A stretch of DNA of 37,110 bases, taken from positions 1 through 37,110 of the forward strand of contig USCT01000017.1 in NCBI GenBank assembly GCA_900553185.1, read 5' to 3'. Below, in pieces: positions 1 to 9,139 of the stretch. Within the stretch, counting starts at the first letter, position 1; every line of letters begins with the position of its first letter. Both the position numbers and the translations under genes were made by a program. The notes below the pieces were generated by a model. That model made no database searches, was not told the DNA's origin, and saw nothing but the letters and a program-made list of their open reading frames with translations. Source of the stretch: an uncultured Bacteroides sp. GTDB taxonomy: Bacteria > Bacteroidota > Bacteroidia > Bacteroidales > Bacteroidaceae.

Positions 1-882
1 TTTTCCGATGAATTGGATCAGACGTGTTTCGGGATCTTTCCACCATTTTTCCCAGGAGTCGGGCAGCAGTTCCTTGGTATTTGAGATGTATCCGATGGGT
101 GCGTCGAACCATACGTACAACACTTTTCCATCGGCTCCTTCTACTGGTACGGGAATTCCCCAGTCGAGGTCACGGCTTACGGCACGCGGCTGCAAGCCCA
201 TGTCGAGCCAGCTCTTGCACTGTCCGTATACGTTCGGACGCCATTCCTTGTGGTCTTCCAGGATCCATTTGCGCAGCCATCCTTCGTGCTTGTCGAGAGG
301 CAGGTACCAGTGTTTGGTTTCTTTCATGACCGGTTCGCTTCCGCTGATGGCGCTTTTCGGGTTGATCAGTTCGGTAGGCGACAAGGTGCTTCCGCATTTT
401 TCACACTGGTCGCCGTATGCGCCCTGTGCATGGCAACGCGGACATTCGCCGGTAATGTAACGGTCGGCCAGGAAGGTATGTGCTTCCTCGTCGTAATATT
501 GCATGGAAGTCTTTTCGATGAATTCTCCCTTGTCGTACAGTTTGCGGAAGAAGTCTGAAGCTGTCTGGTGGTGAACTTCCGATGTCGTACGTCCGTATAC
601 ATCGAATGAGATACCGAATTCCTTGAACGAATCGCGGATCAGTGTATGATAGCGGTCTACCACGTCCTGAGGAGTGCAGCCTTCTTTCTTGGCACGGATG
701 GTGATGGGTACACCGTGTTCGTCGGAGCCGCCGATGAACAGGACTTCTTCTTTTTTCAGCCGCAGATAACGTACGTAAATATCGGCCGGAACATAGACTC
801 CAGCCAGGTGTCCGATGTGGACCGGACCATTGGCGTATGGCAGGGCTGAAGTGACTGTCGTTCGTTTAAATTTTTTGTCCAT
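1..882 (-). CDS. metG: methionyl-tRNA synthetase, N-terminal 294 codons (partial)
   Basis: Charges tRNA-Met with methionine in the cytoplasm. The frame opens at ATG 882 and runs off the left edge without a stop, so only the catalytic half is present. The class I signature ANGPVHIGHLAG is near residues 17-28. A zinc-knuckle insertion (CPRC...CEKC) follows, and the last visible residues (FIGK at the edge) match the start of the conserved FIGKDN stretch of MetRS. The C-terminal KMSKS loop and tRNA-binding parts lie outside the window. A well-formed Bacteroides promoter lies 38 nt upstream. It diverges from the PepSY-like lipoprotein gene. Identification is secure. Confidence 0.96.
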   Translation of the reverse strand, partial: MDKKFKRTTVTSALPYANGPVHIGHLAGVYVPADIYVRYLRLKKEEVLFIGGSDEHGVPITIRAKKEGCTPQDVVDRYHTLIRDSFKEFGISFDVYGRTTSEVHHQTASDFFRKLYDKGEFIEKTSMQYYDEEAHTFLADRYITGECPRCHAQGAYGDQCEKCGSTLSPTELINPKSAISGSEPVMKETKHWYLPLDKHEGWLRKWILEDHKEWRPNVYGQCKSWLDMGLQPRAVSRDLDWGIPVPVEGADGKVLYVWFDAPIGYISNTKELLPDSWEKWWKDPETRLIQFIGK

Positions 883-919
883 ATTGATTTTCTTTCTTTA
901 CGTGACTGATAATATGTGG

Positions 920-950
920 CAAAGATAAGGCTTTTCCCGCATTTTCCCAA
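920..950 (-). promoter_or_regulatory. Bacteroides-type promoter of metG
   Basis: On the minus strand, TTG (950-948), a 20-nt spacer and TATCTTTG (927-920) match the TTG/TAnnTTTG consensus exactly. The expected transcript start is about 30 nt before the metG ATG. Confidence 0.75.
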
Positions 951-1026
951 TTCTTTTCAGATTTGCCTTCTATCTTTACGCTGTGTTTAATGATTCAGTA
1001 TAAATTTTAAAAAGGGAAATAGAGTT

Positions 1027-1866
1027 ATGAATGTAAAGATGTATTTTGCAATGCTGGTTATGGGCGTGTCTGCATGGACGCTCCAAAGTTGTGACAACGA
1101 TGATGACGGGTTGAGAATGGTTTCTTCCGCACTGACTAATTCGCTGGAGACCAGACATCCCGGAGCGAATCGGGTGGAATGGGAAGCCGAGATGGGTTAT
1201 TATGTGGCCGATTTTCATGAGGACGGCTGGGAAAAGTCTGCCTGGTTTACTCCCGACGGGGTATGGCAACTCACCGAAACCGAAATTCGTTTCACCGATT
1301 TGCCCGCAGCCGTACAGACAGATTTCAGAAACGGATGGTATGCTTCCTGGCAGGTAGAAGATGTGGATAAGTTGGAACGCCCGGAAGCGGAAGATGTATA
1401 TGTCATTGGAGTTGAGCAGGGAAATCAGGATGTGGATTTGCATTATACCGCAGATGGAATCCTGGTGAAGGAGACCGGTAATGGAGGCAGTCAGGGAGGA
1501 GTGGATTATCTGCCTTCACAGGTTCCCGATGGAATTCTGAGCTTTATAGACGAACGTTATCCGGGCGCGCGGATTGTGGAAACAGACCGTGAGATGAACG
1601 GATATGAGGTGGATATTGTACACGAGGGCCGTGGAAAGGATGTTGTTTTCGACATGAATGGTGAGTGGACTTATACATCGTGGGAGATTCGTTTGTCCGA
1701 AATACCTGAAACAGTGAAAGGAGCCGCGCTGGCACAATATCCGGGGTATCGTCTGGACGATGCGGATTACGTAGAGAACTCCGTAGAATCTTATTATCTG
1801 CTGGAACTGGAAAGCGGAGGCCGTGAAGTGATGGTTAAGGTAGCTCCTGACGGAGTGGTATTATAA
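1027..1866 (+). CDS. PepSY-like (PF11396-type) lipoprotein with two tandem domains
   Basis: A 279-aa exported lipoprotein of unknown substrate. A short hydrophobic N-terminus ends in LQSC at residues 19-22, followed by an acidic DNDDD stretch, typical of a lipobox and of Bacteroides surface-lipoprotein export signals. The mature part holds two related units, roughly residues 30-150 and 165-279. Each has a half ending in a Trp/Tyr-rich strand (GYYVADF, GYEVDIV) followed by an 'EIP/DLPAAVK...YPGY' helix and a terminal 'DGxL/VL' strand. This is the layout of Bacteroidales PepSY-like proteins once labelled putative beta-lactamase-inhibitor-like. It stands alone and is followed by a terminator. 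The family match is by pattern; the role is unknown. Confidence 0.75.
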   Translation: MNVKMYFAMLVMGVSAWTLQSCDNDDDGLRMVSSALTNSLETRHPGANRVEWEAEMGYYVADFHEDGWEKSAWFTPDGVWQLTETEIRFTDLPAAVQTDFRNGWYASWQVEDVDKLERPEAEDVYVIGVEQGNQDVDLHYTADGILVKETGNGGSQGGVDYLPSQVPDGILSFIDERYPGARIVETDREMNGYEVDIVHEGRGKDVVFDMNGEWTYTSWEIRLSEIPETVKGAALAQYPGYRLDDADYVENSVESYYLLELESGGREVMVKVAPDGVVL

Positions 1867-1887
1867 TTCTGGTTATTGGTTTTTTAC

Positions 1888-1932
1888 AGGCTCCATACGG
1901 CTGAGACAGGTCGTACGGGGCCTTTTCCTTTT
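1888..1932 (+). terminator. intrinsic terminator after the PepSY-like gene
   Basis: Arms 1888-1899 and 1912-1923 (AGGCTCCATACG / CGTACGGGGCCT) pair over 12 positions with one G-U and one mismatch. They are followed by TTTTCCTTTT, 22 nt after the stop codon. Confidence 0.7.
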
Positions 1933-2128
1933 GTGGTCCTTCGGCGTGGCGGTCATAAAATTTTACAGCATTTAATGGTCTCATGGATTTGTATCTTAAA
2001 AAAAATGAACGTCTTCGTATTTTTGAAGTTCTTTAGTTGATTAATAATTTATTGTATGATAGTGACTTGTGAAAAGTATTCCAATTGATGTTGGAAGTTT
2101 CGGCCATGCCAAAAGTTGTAAAAGCGGG

Positions 2129-2159
2129 TTGACATACGAATAATTAATTTATAAATTTG
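2129..2159 (+). promoter_or_regulatory. Bacteroides-type promoter of the NlpC/P60 gene
   Basis: TTG (2129-2131), a 20-nt spacer and TAAATTTG (2152-2159) match the consensus. This leaves a leader of about 45 nt before the ATG. Confidence 0.7.
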
Positions 2160-2209
2160 TAGCATAAGTTCAGATGTATAACCCCCGCAAACGTATGTAA
2201 ACAGACCGT

Positions 2210-2707
2210 ATGAAAACATTGATTGCTGCTTTATTCTTTGGTTTGGCTGGTATTTTTTCCATGCCTCTTTCGGCTCAGACTTTTATGACCGCCGATTCTG
2301 TCTCAGTAACCGGACACGATATTGTAGAAGTAGCAATGAAATACATCGGGGTGCCATACCGGAGCGGACGTATGAATCCGAAAATTGGTTTTGATTGTTC
2401 CGGGTTTACTACTTATGTGTTCAAGAAAGAAAATATCCAGTTGACCCGTTCTTCCCGTTCCCAGTTTACGGAAGGGGTAGAAGTGAGCAGTTGTACCGAC
2501 TTGCAGAAAGGCGATCTGGTCTTTTTCGGAGGATCGCGTTCATCGTCCAGATCCATCGGACACGTGGGGATTGTAACCGATGTGAATCCGTCTACCGGTA
2601 CTTTCTCTTTCATTCATGCCAGCCGTACCGGTATCCGTATCTCTTCGTCTGACGAACCTTATTACGCCAAACGTTACGTAGGTGCCCGCAGGGTGTTACT
2701 CTCCTGA
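2210..2707 (+). CDS. NlpC/P60 family cell-wall peptidase
   Basis: An exported 165-aa cysteine peptidase of the NlpC/P60 family. These typically cleave gamma-D-Glu-meso-DAP or related bonds in peptidoglycan stem peptides. A signal peptide spans residues 1-22 (ending SAQ). The catalytic triad is in place: Cys63 in GFDCSGFTTYV, His118 in IGHVGIV and a third polar residue, His136, in FIHAS. It is a bare catalytic domain without SH3b or LysM parts. It is monocistronic with its own promoter. The family is certain; the exact bond cleaved is not. Confidence 0.9.
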   Translation: MKTLIAALFFGLAGIFSMPLSAQTFMTADSVSVTGHDIVEVAMKYIGVPYRSGRMNPKIGFDCSGFTTYVFKKENIQLTRSSRSQFTEGVEVSSCTDLQKGDLVFFGGSRSSSRSIGHVGIVTDVNPSTGTFSFIHASRTGIRISSSDEPYYAKRYVGARRVLLS

Positions 2708-3417
2708 CTTTTTTCCGCATACTGTCATTTTGCTCATCCGGGCAGGTCGAGAATCGCCTTGTCTGTATCTCTTCCTGACTTAGTCGGAACGATGTGTTTC
2801 TCGTGAGTCCGGTATTTCTCAAAGAGTTGCTAAAAGTCTCGCTGGTAAATCCTTGTGTCATCGTTTTGCAGTATAAAATTTCTTTCCGAAAGGAATGAGG
2901 CATATATATTCTCTTTTTGATTCTTCGGGAGTTTTATTCGGTTCGTAGTAACCAGTGTTTTCGGACCTTCTTTTCGGCGCATTTTTCAGGATGAACGTTT
3001 GTTTTCATCCGCTTTTCCAGGTGTTTTCTGCATTTTGTCTGGATAAAATTATTTTTTCCCCGTATGTTTTGAGGATTTTATCTGCTCTGAAAATGAATAA
3101 AAAGGGGATAAATCTGTGCTTTTCCTGTATAAATATTCGTAAAACTTAGCCTGATTCGTTCCAGATGCAAGAATTCAGAAAAATGTGTAGTCAATGATTC
3201 GGATGAATGTTGTTCAAAAGGATAGCAAAATCAGCTTTCTTGTAACAAACGGATAAATTGTGTCTGATTTCTTCTTATGCGCATTCGGTATTTGAAAATG
3301 GTTTATCGTTGATCAATTGCTGATTGCATCTACTACCTGATGTAACTGACTTTTACGCCGGTATTGGTAGAAGCTGTACTTTTACCGGCGTAACTGGAAT
3401 GTATATGATTGCATGTG
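2708..3417. other. gene-free stretch (710 bp)
   Basis: No convincing gene on either strand. The frames present are short and lack domain-like composition. I see short inverted repeats at 2989-2995/3004-3010 and 3042-3049/3075-3082, and a stronger one at 3353-3393. It could hide a small RNA or a decayed gene, but nothing in it can be named. Confidence 0.5.
3353..3393 (-). terminator. perfect 11-bp inverted repeat, possible terminator of the phosphoesterase gene
   Basis: TTACGCCGGTA (3353-3363) pairs with TACCGGCGTAA (3383-3393) around a 19-nt loop, 25 bp beyond the stop of the minus-strand gene. The tail is only weakly U-rich, so termination is plausible but unproven. Confidence 0.4.
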
Positions 3418-4410
3418 TTATTCTCCTCGGGCAAAGTCTTCGGGATATGTTACAAGGTTAATAACCTTGCCTCCTTTCAGGCGTATCCAGGTTTTGAAAC
3501 TTCTTTCACTTTCCTGAAGCTCGATGACACGGGCGCCGTTTCCTCCCGGAATGTCGTGATAGACGGCCTTTCCTCCGGTGAATCGTCCGTAACCCAACAG
3601 GATACCGTTCCAGTCGACAACGTAATCGTTTACATGATCATGACCGGCAAAGGTAGCCATGACATCGCCTGCGTTCAGCATGGCGGCGTACAGACCGGTA
3701 TTGATGGCCGGTGCGCAGGCTTTTTCCTTGCGGGTACCTGTCAGCAGGGCATTTTCATCTTGAGCTGCCTGGTTGTATTCCGGAAGTGGAATGTGGAAGA
3801 AGGCCATTGCCGGGAGGGGGGTGCCGTTGTTGCGGGCAGTAAATGCGGCGCTTTCCTTGCGGTACCATTCTACCTGATCTGCCTTGATCCAGTCGTACCC
3901 TTTAATCTGTTTCAACGGTGAATAGGTGTTGCTGTCGAAAATATAGAGTACAGCGGCTTCGGTGTTTCCTGTAGAAGCCTGGACGGGCAGGATGAAGTTG
4001 CTGACTCCGGAAATACCTTCGGTCCGTGTGTTCAGACATCCGTCTTTTCTTTCTACGTACGCCGACAATTCTGTACGGCTCATGTCCTGTTCATCGTCGT
4101 GGTTTCCCCAGGTGACGGCAAACGGAAGGTGGCGGGAAATGACAGGTGCGAGTGCCTTGTCCAGTCCTTCGGTAGCAGGCTTGGAGAAAATCAGATCGCC
4201 GGTGTAGATGACCAGGTCGGGTTTCTCGGCATCCAGTACCTCGTTCATGCGCTCGGCTGCTTCTTCCGAGGCTGGATCTCCGGGTACCCAATGTACATCG
4301 GTAAACTGGACGATTTTGAATTTCTTGTCGGAGTTGAATTTCAAGGTCTGTGCCTGCATACCAATCATCCCCAGACAAAGAGAAAAAATGCTGATGATAA
4401 ATCTTTTCAT
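3418..4410 (-). CDS. calcineurin-like metallophosphoesterase, exported
   Basis: A 330-aa secreted or periplasmic phosphoesterase. A signal peptide spans residues 1-21 (ending MQAQ). All motifs of the dinuclear-metal calcineurin fold are visible in order: DVH at 38-40, GDL at 71-73, GNHDDE at 102-107, a His in the FFHIPLPEY segment, and GHDH near 256-259. It resembles the purple-acid-phosphatase-related enzymes common in Bacteroidetes, which often act on phosphate monoesters or nucleotides. No neighbour gives the substrate. The ATG at 4410 fits the signal peptide. It is transcribed alone. Confidence 0.88.
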   Translation of the reverse strand: MKRFIISIFSLCLGMIGMQAQTLKFNSDKKFKIVQFTDVHWVPGDPASEEAAERMNEVLDAEKPDLVIYTGDLIFSKPATEGLDKALAPVISRHLPFAVTWGNHDDEQDMSRTELSAYVERKDGCLNTRTEGISGVSNFILPVQASTGNTEAAVLYIFDSNTYSPLKQIKGYDWIKADQVEWYRKESAAFTARNNGTPLPAMAFFHIPLPEYNQAAQDENALLTGTRKEKACAPAINTGLYAAMLNAGDVMATFAGHDHVNDYVVDWNGILLGYGRFTGGKAVYHDIPGGNGARVIELQESERSFKTWIRLKGGKVINLVTYPEDFARGE

Positions 4411-4545
4411 AAAATCATGTTTTTTAAGGATTCTGTAAAAGTAATTGTTGCATATTTCGTAAATGTAACAAAAAGATGAAATGGACGAGTTGGCAGATCC
4501 TTTTTTTTGTGACGGATGGTTGGTTTGTTGCTGTATTTGGTGTTG

Positions 4546-6087
4546 TTACTTGTCCGCCCAGTTTTCCCGGTCCAGGTTCCTGTAACTGATGGCTTCTGCC
4601 AGGTGTCTGGGCTGTATGTGAGGCGAGTTGTCCAGATCGGCTATGGTACGGGCTACTTTCAGAATCCGGTCGTAGGCGCGTGCCGACAGATTAAAACGGG
4701 TCATGGCATTGCGAAGCAATTCAAGTCCGTGGGAATCGGGTTGTGCGTACTGGCGCAGTAACTTGGAGTTCATCTGTGCGTTACAATGAATACCGGGAAC
4801 ACTGGCAAACCGTTCGGTCTGTATCTGACGGGCGTGAATAACTCGTTCGCGAATGGCGGAACTGGGCTCTCCCGTTTCCTGGCTGGCGATTTTCTCGAAA
4901 GGAACAGGTACGATTTCAATCTGAATATCGATACGGTCAAGCAACGGACCGGAAATCTTGTTGAGGTATCGCTGTATCTGTCCGGAATTGCAAACACACG
5001 GGTGAGAAGGATGATTGTAGTAACCGCAGGGGCAAGGATTCATGGAGGCTATCAGCATGAAACTGGCCGGATATTCCAGGGTATAGCGTACGCGGGATAT
5101 GGTAATTTGCCGGTCTTCCAAAGGCTGGCGAAGCACTTCGAGCACGTTGCGGCTGAATTCCGGAAGTTCGTCGAGAAACAGTACCCCGTTATGGGCCAGG
5201 CTGATTTCTCCGGGTTGAGGAGATGTGCCTCCTCCTACCATGGCAGCCTGTGATATGGTGTGGTGAGGACTCCGGAAAGGACGGGTGGCGATGAGTGAGC
5301 TGCCCTTGGCCAGTTTTCCGGCTACCGAGTGAATCTTGGTTGTTTCCAGACTCTCACTTAAGGACAGGGGAGGGAGAATGCCGGGCAGGCGTTTGGCCAT
5401 CATGGATTTTCCGCTTCCCGGCGGTCCTACCATAATCAGGTTGTGTCCGCCTGCCGCCGCAACTTCGAGTGCACGCTTGACACTTTCCTGCCCTTTGACA
5501 TCGGCAAAATCGAACGCAAACTCTTTCTGATGGCTGAAGAACTCTTCGCGTGTGTTGACAACGGTAGGCGACAACGATGTCTCACCGTTGAAGAAACCGA
5601 TTACCTGGGTGATGTTGTTGACACCGTATACTTCCAGGTTGTTGACAACGGCCGCTTCACGGGCGTTCTGCTGGGGAACGATGAGTCCCTTGAAACCTTG
5701 TGAACGGGCTGTAATGGCTATGGGAAGTGCTCCCCGGACAGGTTGCAGGCTTCCGTCCAGGCTTAATTCTCCGATGATGAGGTAGTTGCTCAGCAGATCG
5801 GTCTTGATACTTCCCGTGACGGCCAGAATGCCGATGGCCAGGGGCAGATCGTACGAGGCCCCTTCCTTGCGAATGTCGGCAGGAGCCATGTTCACTACGA
5901 TCTGGCAGGTAGGAAATTTGTATCCGTTTACCTGTAATGCGGAAATAATGCGTTCGTGGCTTTCCTTGACGGCCGAATCGGGAAGACCTACCAGGAAAAA
6001 CTTGATACCCCGTGAGCTGTTTACTTCGATGGTGATAAGGGTTGCGTCAATGCCTTGTACGGCGGCTGTATAGAGTTTTACTAGCAT
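4546..6087 (-). CDS. YifB/ComM-family Mg-chelatase-like AAA+ ATPase
   Basis: A 513-aa AAA+ protein of full family length. Residues 1-170 form the ChlI-like (Lon-protease-like fold) N-domain. The ATPase core has Walker A GPPGSGKS at 221-228, Walker B VLFLDELPEF further on, and a Cys-rich CPCGYYNHPSHPCVC segment likely to bind zinc. A C-terminal lid ends in the conserved 'AEAISYRNLDR'. In naturally transformable bacteria the ComM relative is a hexameric helicase that extends heteroduplex during DNA uptake. Here only the family can be stated, although xerD, recX and comF elsewhere in the window are other DNA-processing genes. Confidence 0.9.
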   Translation of the reverse strand: MLVKLYTAAVQGIDATLITIEVNSSRGIKFFLVGLPDSAVKESHERIISALQVNGYKFPTCQIVVNMAPADIRKEGASYDLPLAIGILAVTGSIKTDLLSNYLIIGELSLDGSLQPVRGALPIAITARSQGFKGLIVPQQNAREAAVVNNLEVYGVNNITQVIGFFNGETSLSPTVVNTREEFFSHQKEFAFDFADVKGQESVKRALEVAAAGGHNLIMVGPPGSGKSMMAKRLPGILPPLSLSESLETTKIHSVAGKLAKGSSLIATRPFRSPHHTISQAAMVGGGTSPQPGEISLAHNGVLFLDELPEFSRNVLEVLRQPLEDRQITISRVRYTLEYPASFMLIASMNPCPCGYYNHPSHPCVCNSGQIQRYLNKISGPLLDRIDIQIEIVPVPFEKIASQETGEPSSAIRERVIHARQIQTERFASVPGIHCNAQMNSKLLRQYAQPDSHGLELLRNAMTRFNLSARAYDRILKVARTIADLDNSPHIQPRHLAEAISYRNLDRENWADK

Positions 6088-6213
6088 ATCGTTTATAGCA
6101 TTAGGTATAATGATATAAACGACGGGAGGGAGAAAAATTTCCTTCCTCCTGCTTGCTTTTATGGTTTTGTATGTCTTTTCGTAAAAAGATATGTTATGCC
6201 GGTGTCGGTTTGC

Positions 6214-7245
6214 TCAGTCTTTTTTGCTTTCCTTGTCTTTGTCTTCCTGAATCTTTTTCCGGATCTGTTCCCCGGTCAGGTTGGAATCGATGATTTTCCG
6301 GTTCTTGTCGATGAGTATATTTGCCGGAAGGCGGTCGATGTGATGTTGCTTGACCAGTTGGTTTTCCCATCCTTTGAAGTCGCAGGTTTCTATCCACGAT
6401 GTCGTGTCGGGTTTGCACTGATCGAGCCATTTTTCTTTCTGGATGTCCAGTGAGACGTTCAGTATTTTCAGGGTTTTGGGTGCGAGTGAGGAAACCAGTT
6501 CCTTCAGTTTTTCACGTTCCGACAGACTTGTTTCGCTCCAGCTTGCCCAAAAGTTCACCAGGGTATAAGGAGGTCTGTCGTTGCTGTTCCAGGAAATATA
6601 TTTCCCGTTCCGGTCTTTGCAGGAATAGTAACTCAGGTAGGTGACGTCTGAGGCTTTTTGTGACGGCAGAGCCTTCATGGCTACACTGAGTATGCGGCTG
6701 TCTTTTACTGTTCCGCTCAGTGGTTTGATTAGTTTCTGAATGAGCCGAACGTCCGGATGAGGCTGCTGGATAAAGTAACGGTCGAGCAGATAGGCCGAAA
6801 CGACAGACTGCGGATGGCTTTGGATAAATTTTTCAGCTTCCTTGGCCGAAGCTTTTTCGTCTTTCCGGATGGCTGCGATGGATTGCAGGAATTCCTGATA
6901 CTCCAGGTTGGCACCGGTTCCTTTCAGTTCGGGTTGACTGAAAGTACCCTTGAGCTGGACTTCCCAGCCTTTGTCTGCGAAGATCGGAATGATCTCTCCC
7001 TGCCGGTTGGCCAGGCGCATCAGGGTCAGTGTGTCTGGAGAAAGCATATACGTGAATTTCCCTTTTTTAGGATAGATGGTATCGAGTTTGGCTTCCGGAT
7101 CATCGTATATGACGAGGATAGGTTCGTCGGATGAGTCTGAAGTGTTCAGTTCTCCCTTTAGCGTGAAGTTTTGCTTTCCCGAACAGGAGGAAAGGAGGCC
7201 GGGCAATAATGCTATGGCCATGAGCAGATGGACTGGTTTGCGCAT
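6214..7245 (-). CDS. thioredoxin-fold lipoprotein (DUF4369/TlpA-like) lacking the CxxC cysteines
   Basis: A 343-aa predicted lipoprotein. ATG 7245 is preferred over an upstream in-frame ATG at 7278, because 7245 gives a clean lipoprotein signal (LPGLLSSCSG) and the likely promoter overlaps the upstream codons. The first part resembles the DUF4369 beta domain of Bacteroidetes TlpA relatives. The C-terminal part has the thioredoxin-fold strands, with NFWASWSETS where active members have NFWATWCxxC. Both redox cysteines are therefore replaced, while the cis-Pro region (RLPANILID) is kept. It is probably a binding or structural protein rather than a thiol reductase. The partner is unknown. Confidence 0.82.
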   Translation of the reverse strand: MRKPVHLLMAIALLPGLLSSCSGKQNFTLKGELNTSDSSDEPILVIYDDPEAKLDTIYPKKGKFTYMLSPDTLTLMRLANRQGEIIPIFADKGWEVQLKGTFSQPELKGTGANLEYQEFLQSIAAIRKDEKASAKEAEKFIQSHPQSVVSAYLLDRYFIQQPHPDVRLIQKLIKPLSGTVKDSRILSVAMKALPSQKASDVTYLSYYSCKDRNGKYISWNSNDRPPYTLVNFWASWSETSLSEREKLKELVSSLAPKTLKILNVSLDIQKEKWLDQCKPDTTSWIETCDFKGWENQLVKQHHIDRLPANILIDKNRKIIDSNLTGEQIRKKIQEDKDKESKKD

Positions 7246-7275
7246 AAATGTGATGATTGATGTTGCGAAATTACA

Positions 7276-7283
7276 CAAATTTA
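7276..7283 (-). promoter_or_regulatory. -7 box for the thioredoxin-fold lipoprotein gene
   Basis: TAAATTTG on the minus strand matches TAnnTTTG and lies 30 nt before the ATG at 7245. No clear -33 TTG is seen. Confidence 0.5.
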
Positions 7284-7340
7284 TCCGATTGCCGCTTGTT
7301 TTGGCTGATATTTGTTACGATGCAGGAGTTGTCCGGACAT

Positions 7341-7368
7341 AAAAAAACCGGGATGAAAATCATCCCGG
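7341..7368 (-). terminator. strong intrinsic terminator of the OmpA/TPR lipoprotein gene
   Basis: On the minus strand, a perfect 9-bp stem CCGGGATGA / TCATCCCGG (7348-7356, 7360-7368) closes a 3-nt loop. It is followed by seven T, 28 nt past the stop codon. Confidence 0.92.
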
Positions 7369-7395
7369 CTCTTTGGTAGTATGAGAAAATCAGTA

Positions 7396-9072
7396 TTATT
7401 TGATTTCGTTTGCGTATTTAGCAAATTCGCGGTCGTTCTGAGCTTTAGCTGCCAGAGTAGCGTCTTTCTGAGCAACTTTAGCCATGCTTGACTTAACCAG
7501 ATCAGCGTTGTTTGTTCTCGCACCTACGATAGCCATCAGGTAATCAGTGTAAGCGTCCGGTCTCTGTACGGCGTTCAGTGTGTTCTTAGCTTTGTTGTAA
7601 TCTTTAGCCAGGATCTGAGCCAAAGCAGCTGAGTTAGTCTTAGTATCACCGAATGCGTTTACAGCGCGGTCGTACTGACCCTGTTTGATGTACAGGTTAC
7701 CCAGAGCTTCATTAGCAGTGTTAGCACCTGTAGATTTGCTCAAGTAAGTTTCAGCGTCAGCAACGTTACCTTTAACCAATTCGCAAAGACCCATGTTAGT
7801 GTTAGCTTCTGCAGAATTCGGGTTCTTGCTCAGAGCCTGTTTGAAGTAGTTTTCAGCTCTAGACTTGTCATCGGTAGTGTAAGCCATCATACCCAGGTTG
7901 TTGTAAGCACGATAGTCATTCGGGTACAGTTCGATAGTCTTCTTGTAGATAGAAGCTTTAGCAGCATTGTCGTCTACCAATGTTGCAGCATACAGCAATT
8001 CTTCTACGCTCAATACTGTAGGATCAGTATTGAATGCTTCTTTGATTTCTTCATCGCTGCGGCCGATAACATCGTAGTTGGCAGTCAAGCGGGCACGACG
8101 CAATTGCGGCAGGATTTCGTCAGCCAAAGTTTTGTAAACAGAAGAGATGTTCTTGATTTCAGTTTCGCGCTGTTCCGGATCCTGATACATAGAAAGAACA
8201 CGCAAGATCAGGTCTTTATCCTGGATGTTTGATTTAGAAACCAATTCCTGGAAACCTTCCCAGTCCTGAGCAGTGTATTTAGCGTCAACCTGAGTATCGA
8301 TCTTACCTTTCTTCAATTCCTTGTTCAAGTAAGATTCAGTGTTGTCCTGACGTTTTTCAGCCAAGCCAGTGTTCAGTTCAACACCACCATCAGGAGAAGC
8401 GTATGCAGAAATTTCGATGTTGTTCAGCTTGAAGTTCTTAGTGTCACCAGCAACTTCAACTACTTTCTTGTTGAATGCCTTCATGCTGTCAGACTTCAAT
8501 TCGCTGGCACGCAAGTTAGCCTGCTGGATCAAGAACATGATGTTAGCCTGCTGAGCCTGTTTGATGATACGCTGGAATGCATCCGCAGCATAAGCAGCAT
8601 TTGCAGATTTTACAGTCGGCAGTTCAGAAGTAGCGATTACACCATCAGCGATCTTTACAGAAGGAATTGTGTATTCTTTTTTGCCTCTCTTGATCTTGAA
8701 ATCCAGATAAAGTTCAGATTTAGCCATTTCAGGAACATAGTCGAAAGAAGCTTTCATAGTATAAGTACCACCAGCCTTGTAAGAAATAGTCTGGTCGTTT
8801 CCTTCTACTTTTTCACCTTGGAATGTGGCAGACTGGCCTTTAGCTTCGCCGCCATCCCATCTCAGAACAGGAGTAACTTCAACGATTGCATTTTTCTTGA
8901 AGTACTTTTCAGGGAACTTACCTGTAATAGTTACAGGAACTTTACCTCCTACTGCTTCCAGAACCTCAGGGTTGGTAGTAAAGTAGTCGGCAGACAATTC
9001 GCCCATCTTACTACAAGAAGAAAGAGCGAGAACCAACAATGCCACTAAAGGCAAATACAACTTTTTAATCAT
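7396..9072 (-). CDS. outer-membrane lipoprotein with OmpA-like and TPR regions
   Basis: A 558-aa lipoprotein (LALSSCSKMG, Cys at about residue 20). After beta-rich N-terminal segments, residues of about 220-260 (NIEISAYASPDGG...NTGLAEKRQDN) match the peptidoglycan-binding loop of OmpA-type domains. From about 370 onward there are tetratricopeptide repeats (NDYRAYNNLGMMAY, AEANTNMGLCELVKGN, ANEALGNLYIKQGQYDRAVNAF). Related Bacteroidales proteins are abundant envelope proteins. The gene has a strong terminator, a clean -7 box and a narrow codon choice, all consistent with high expression. Likely role: anchoring the outer membrane to peptidoglycan with a TPR scaffold. The partner is unknown. Confidence 0.8.
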   Translation of the reverse strand: MIKKLYLPLVALLVLALSSCSKMGELSADYFTTNPEVLEAVGGKVPVTITGKFPEKYFKKNAIVEVTPVLRWDGGEAKGQSATFQGEKVEGNDQTISYKAGGTYTMKASFDYVPEMAKSELYLDFKIKRGKKEYTIPSVKIADGVIATSELPTVKSANAAYAADAFQRIIKQAQQANIMFLIQQANLRASELKSDSMKAFNKKVVEVAGDTKNFKLNNIEISAYASPDGGVELNTGLAEKRQDNTESYLNKELKKGKIDTQVDAKYTAQDWEGFQELVSKSNIQDKDLILRVLSMYQDPEQRETEIKNISSVYKTLADEILPQLRRARLTANYDVIGRSDEEIKEAFNTDPTVLSVEELLYAATLVDDNAAKASIYKKTIELYPNDYRAYNNLGMMAYTTDDKSRAENYFKQALSKNPNSAEANTNMGLCELVKGNVADAETYLSKSTGANTANEALGNLYIKQGQYDRAVNAFGDTKTNSAALAQILAKDYNKAKNTLNAVQRPDAYTDYLMAIVGARTNNADLVKSSMAKVAQKDATLAAKAQNDREFAKYANEIK

Positions 9073-9139
9073 GATGTTTAAATATTAAAAATTGTTTTAT
9101 AAAAATTTTCTTCGCTAGGTTAAGCCTAATTTTTGGGGG

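Larger units (their letters stand above)
1867..2209. other. gene-free stretch (343 bp) with terminator and promoter
   Basis: It holds the terminator of the upstream gene and the promoter of the peptidase gene. Between them (about 1935-2125) I see AT-rich sequence with no credible reading frame or strong fold. Confidence 0.6.

Noticed and set aside
2955..3149. 64-codon frame in the gene-free gap
   Set aside because: Phe/Cys-rich random-like peptide without promoter or domain.
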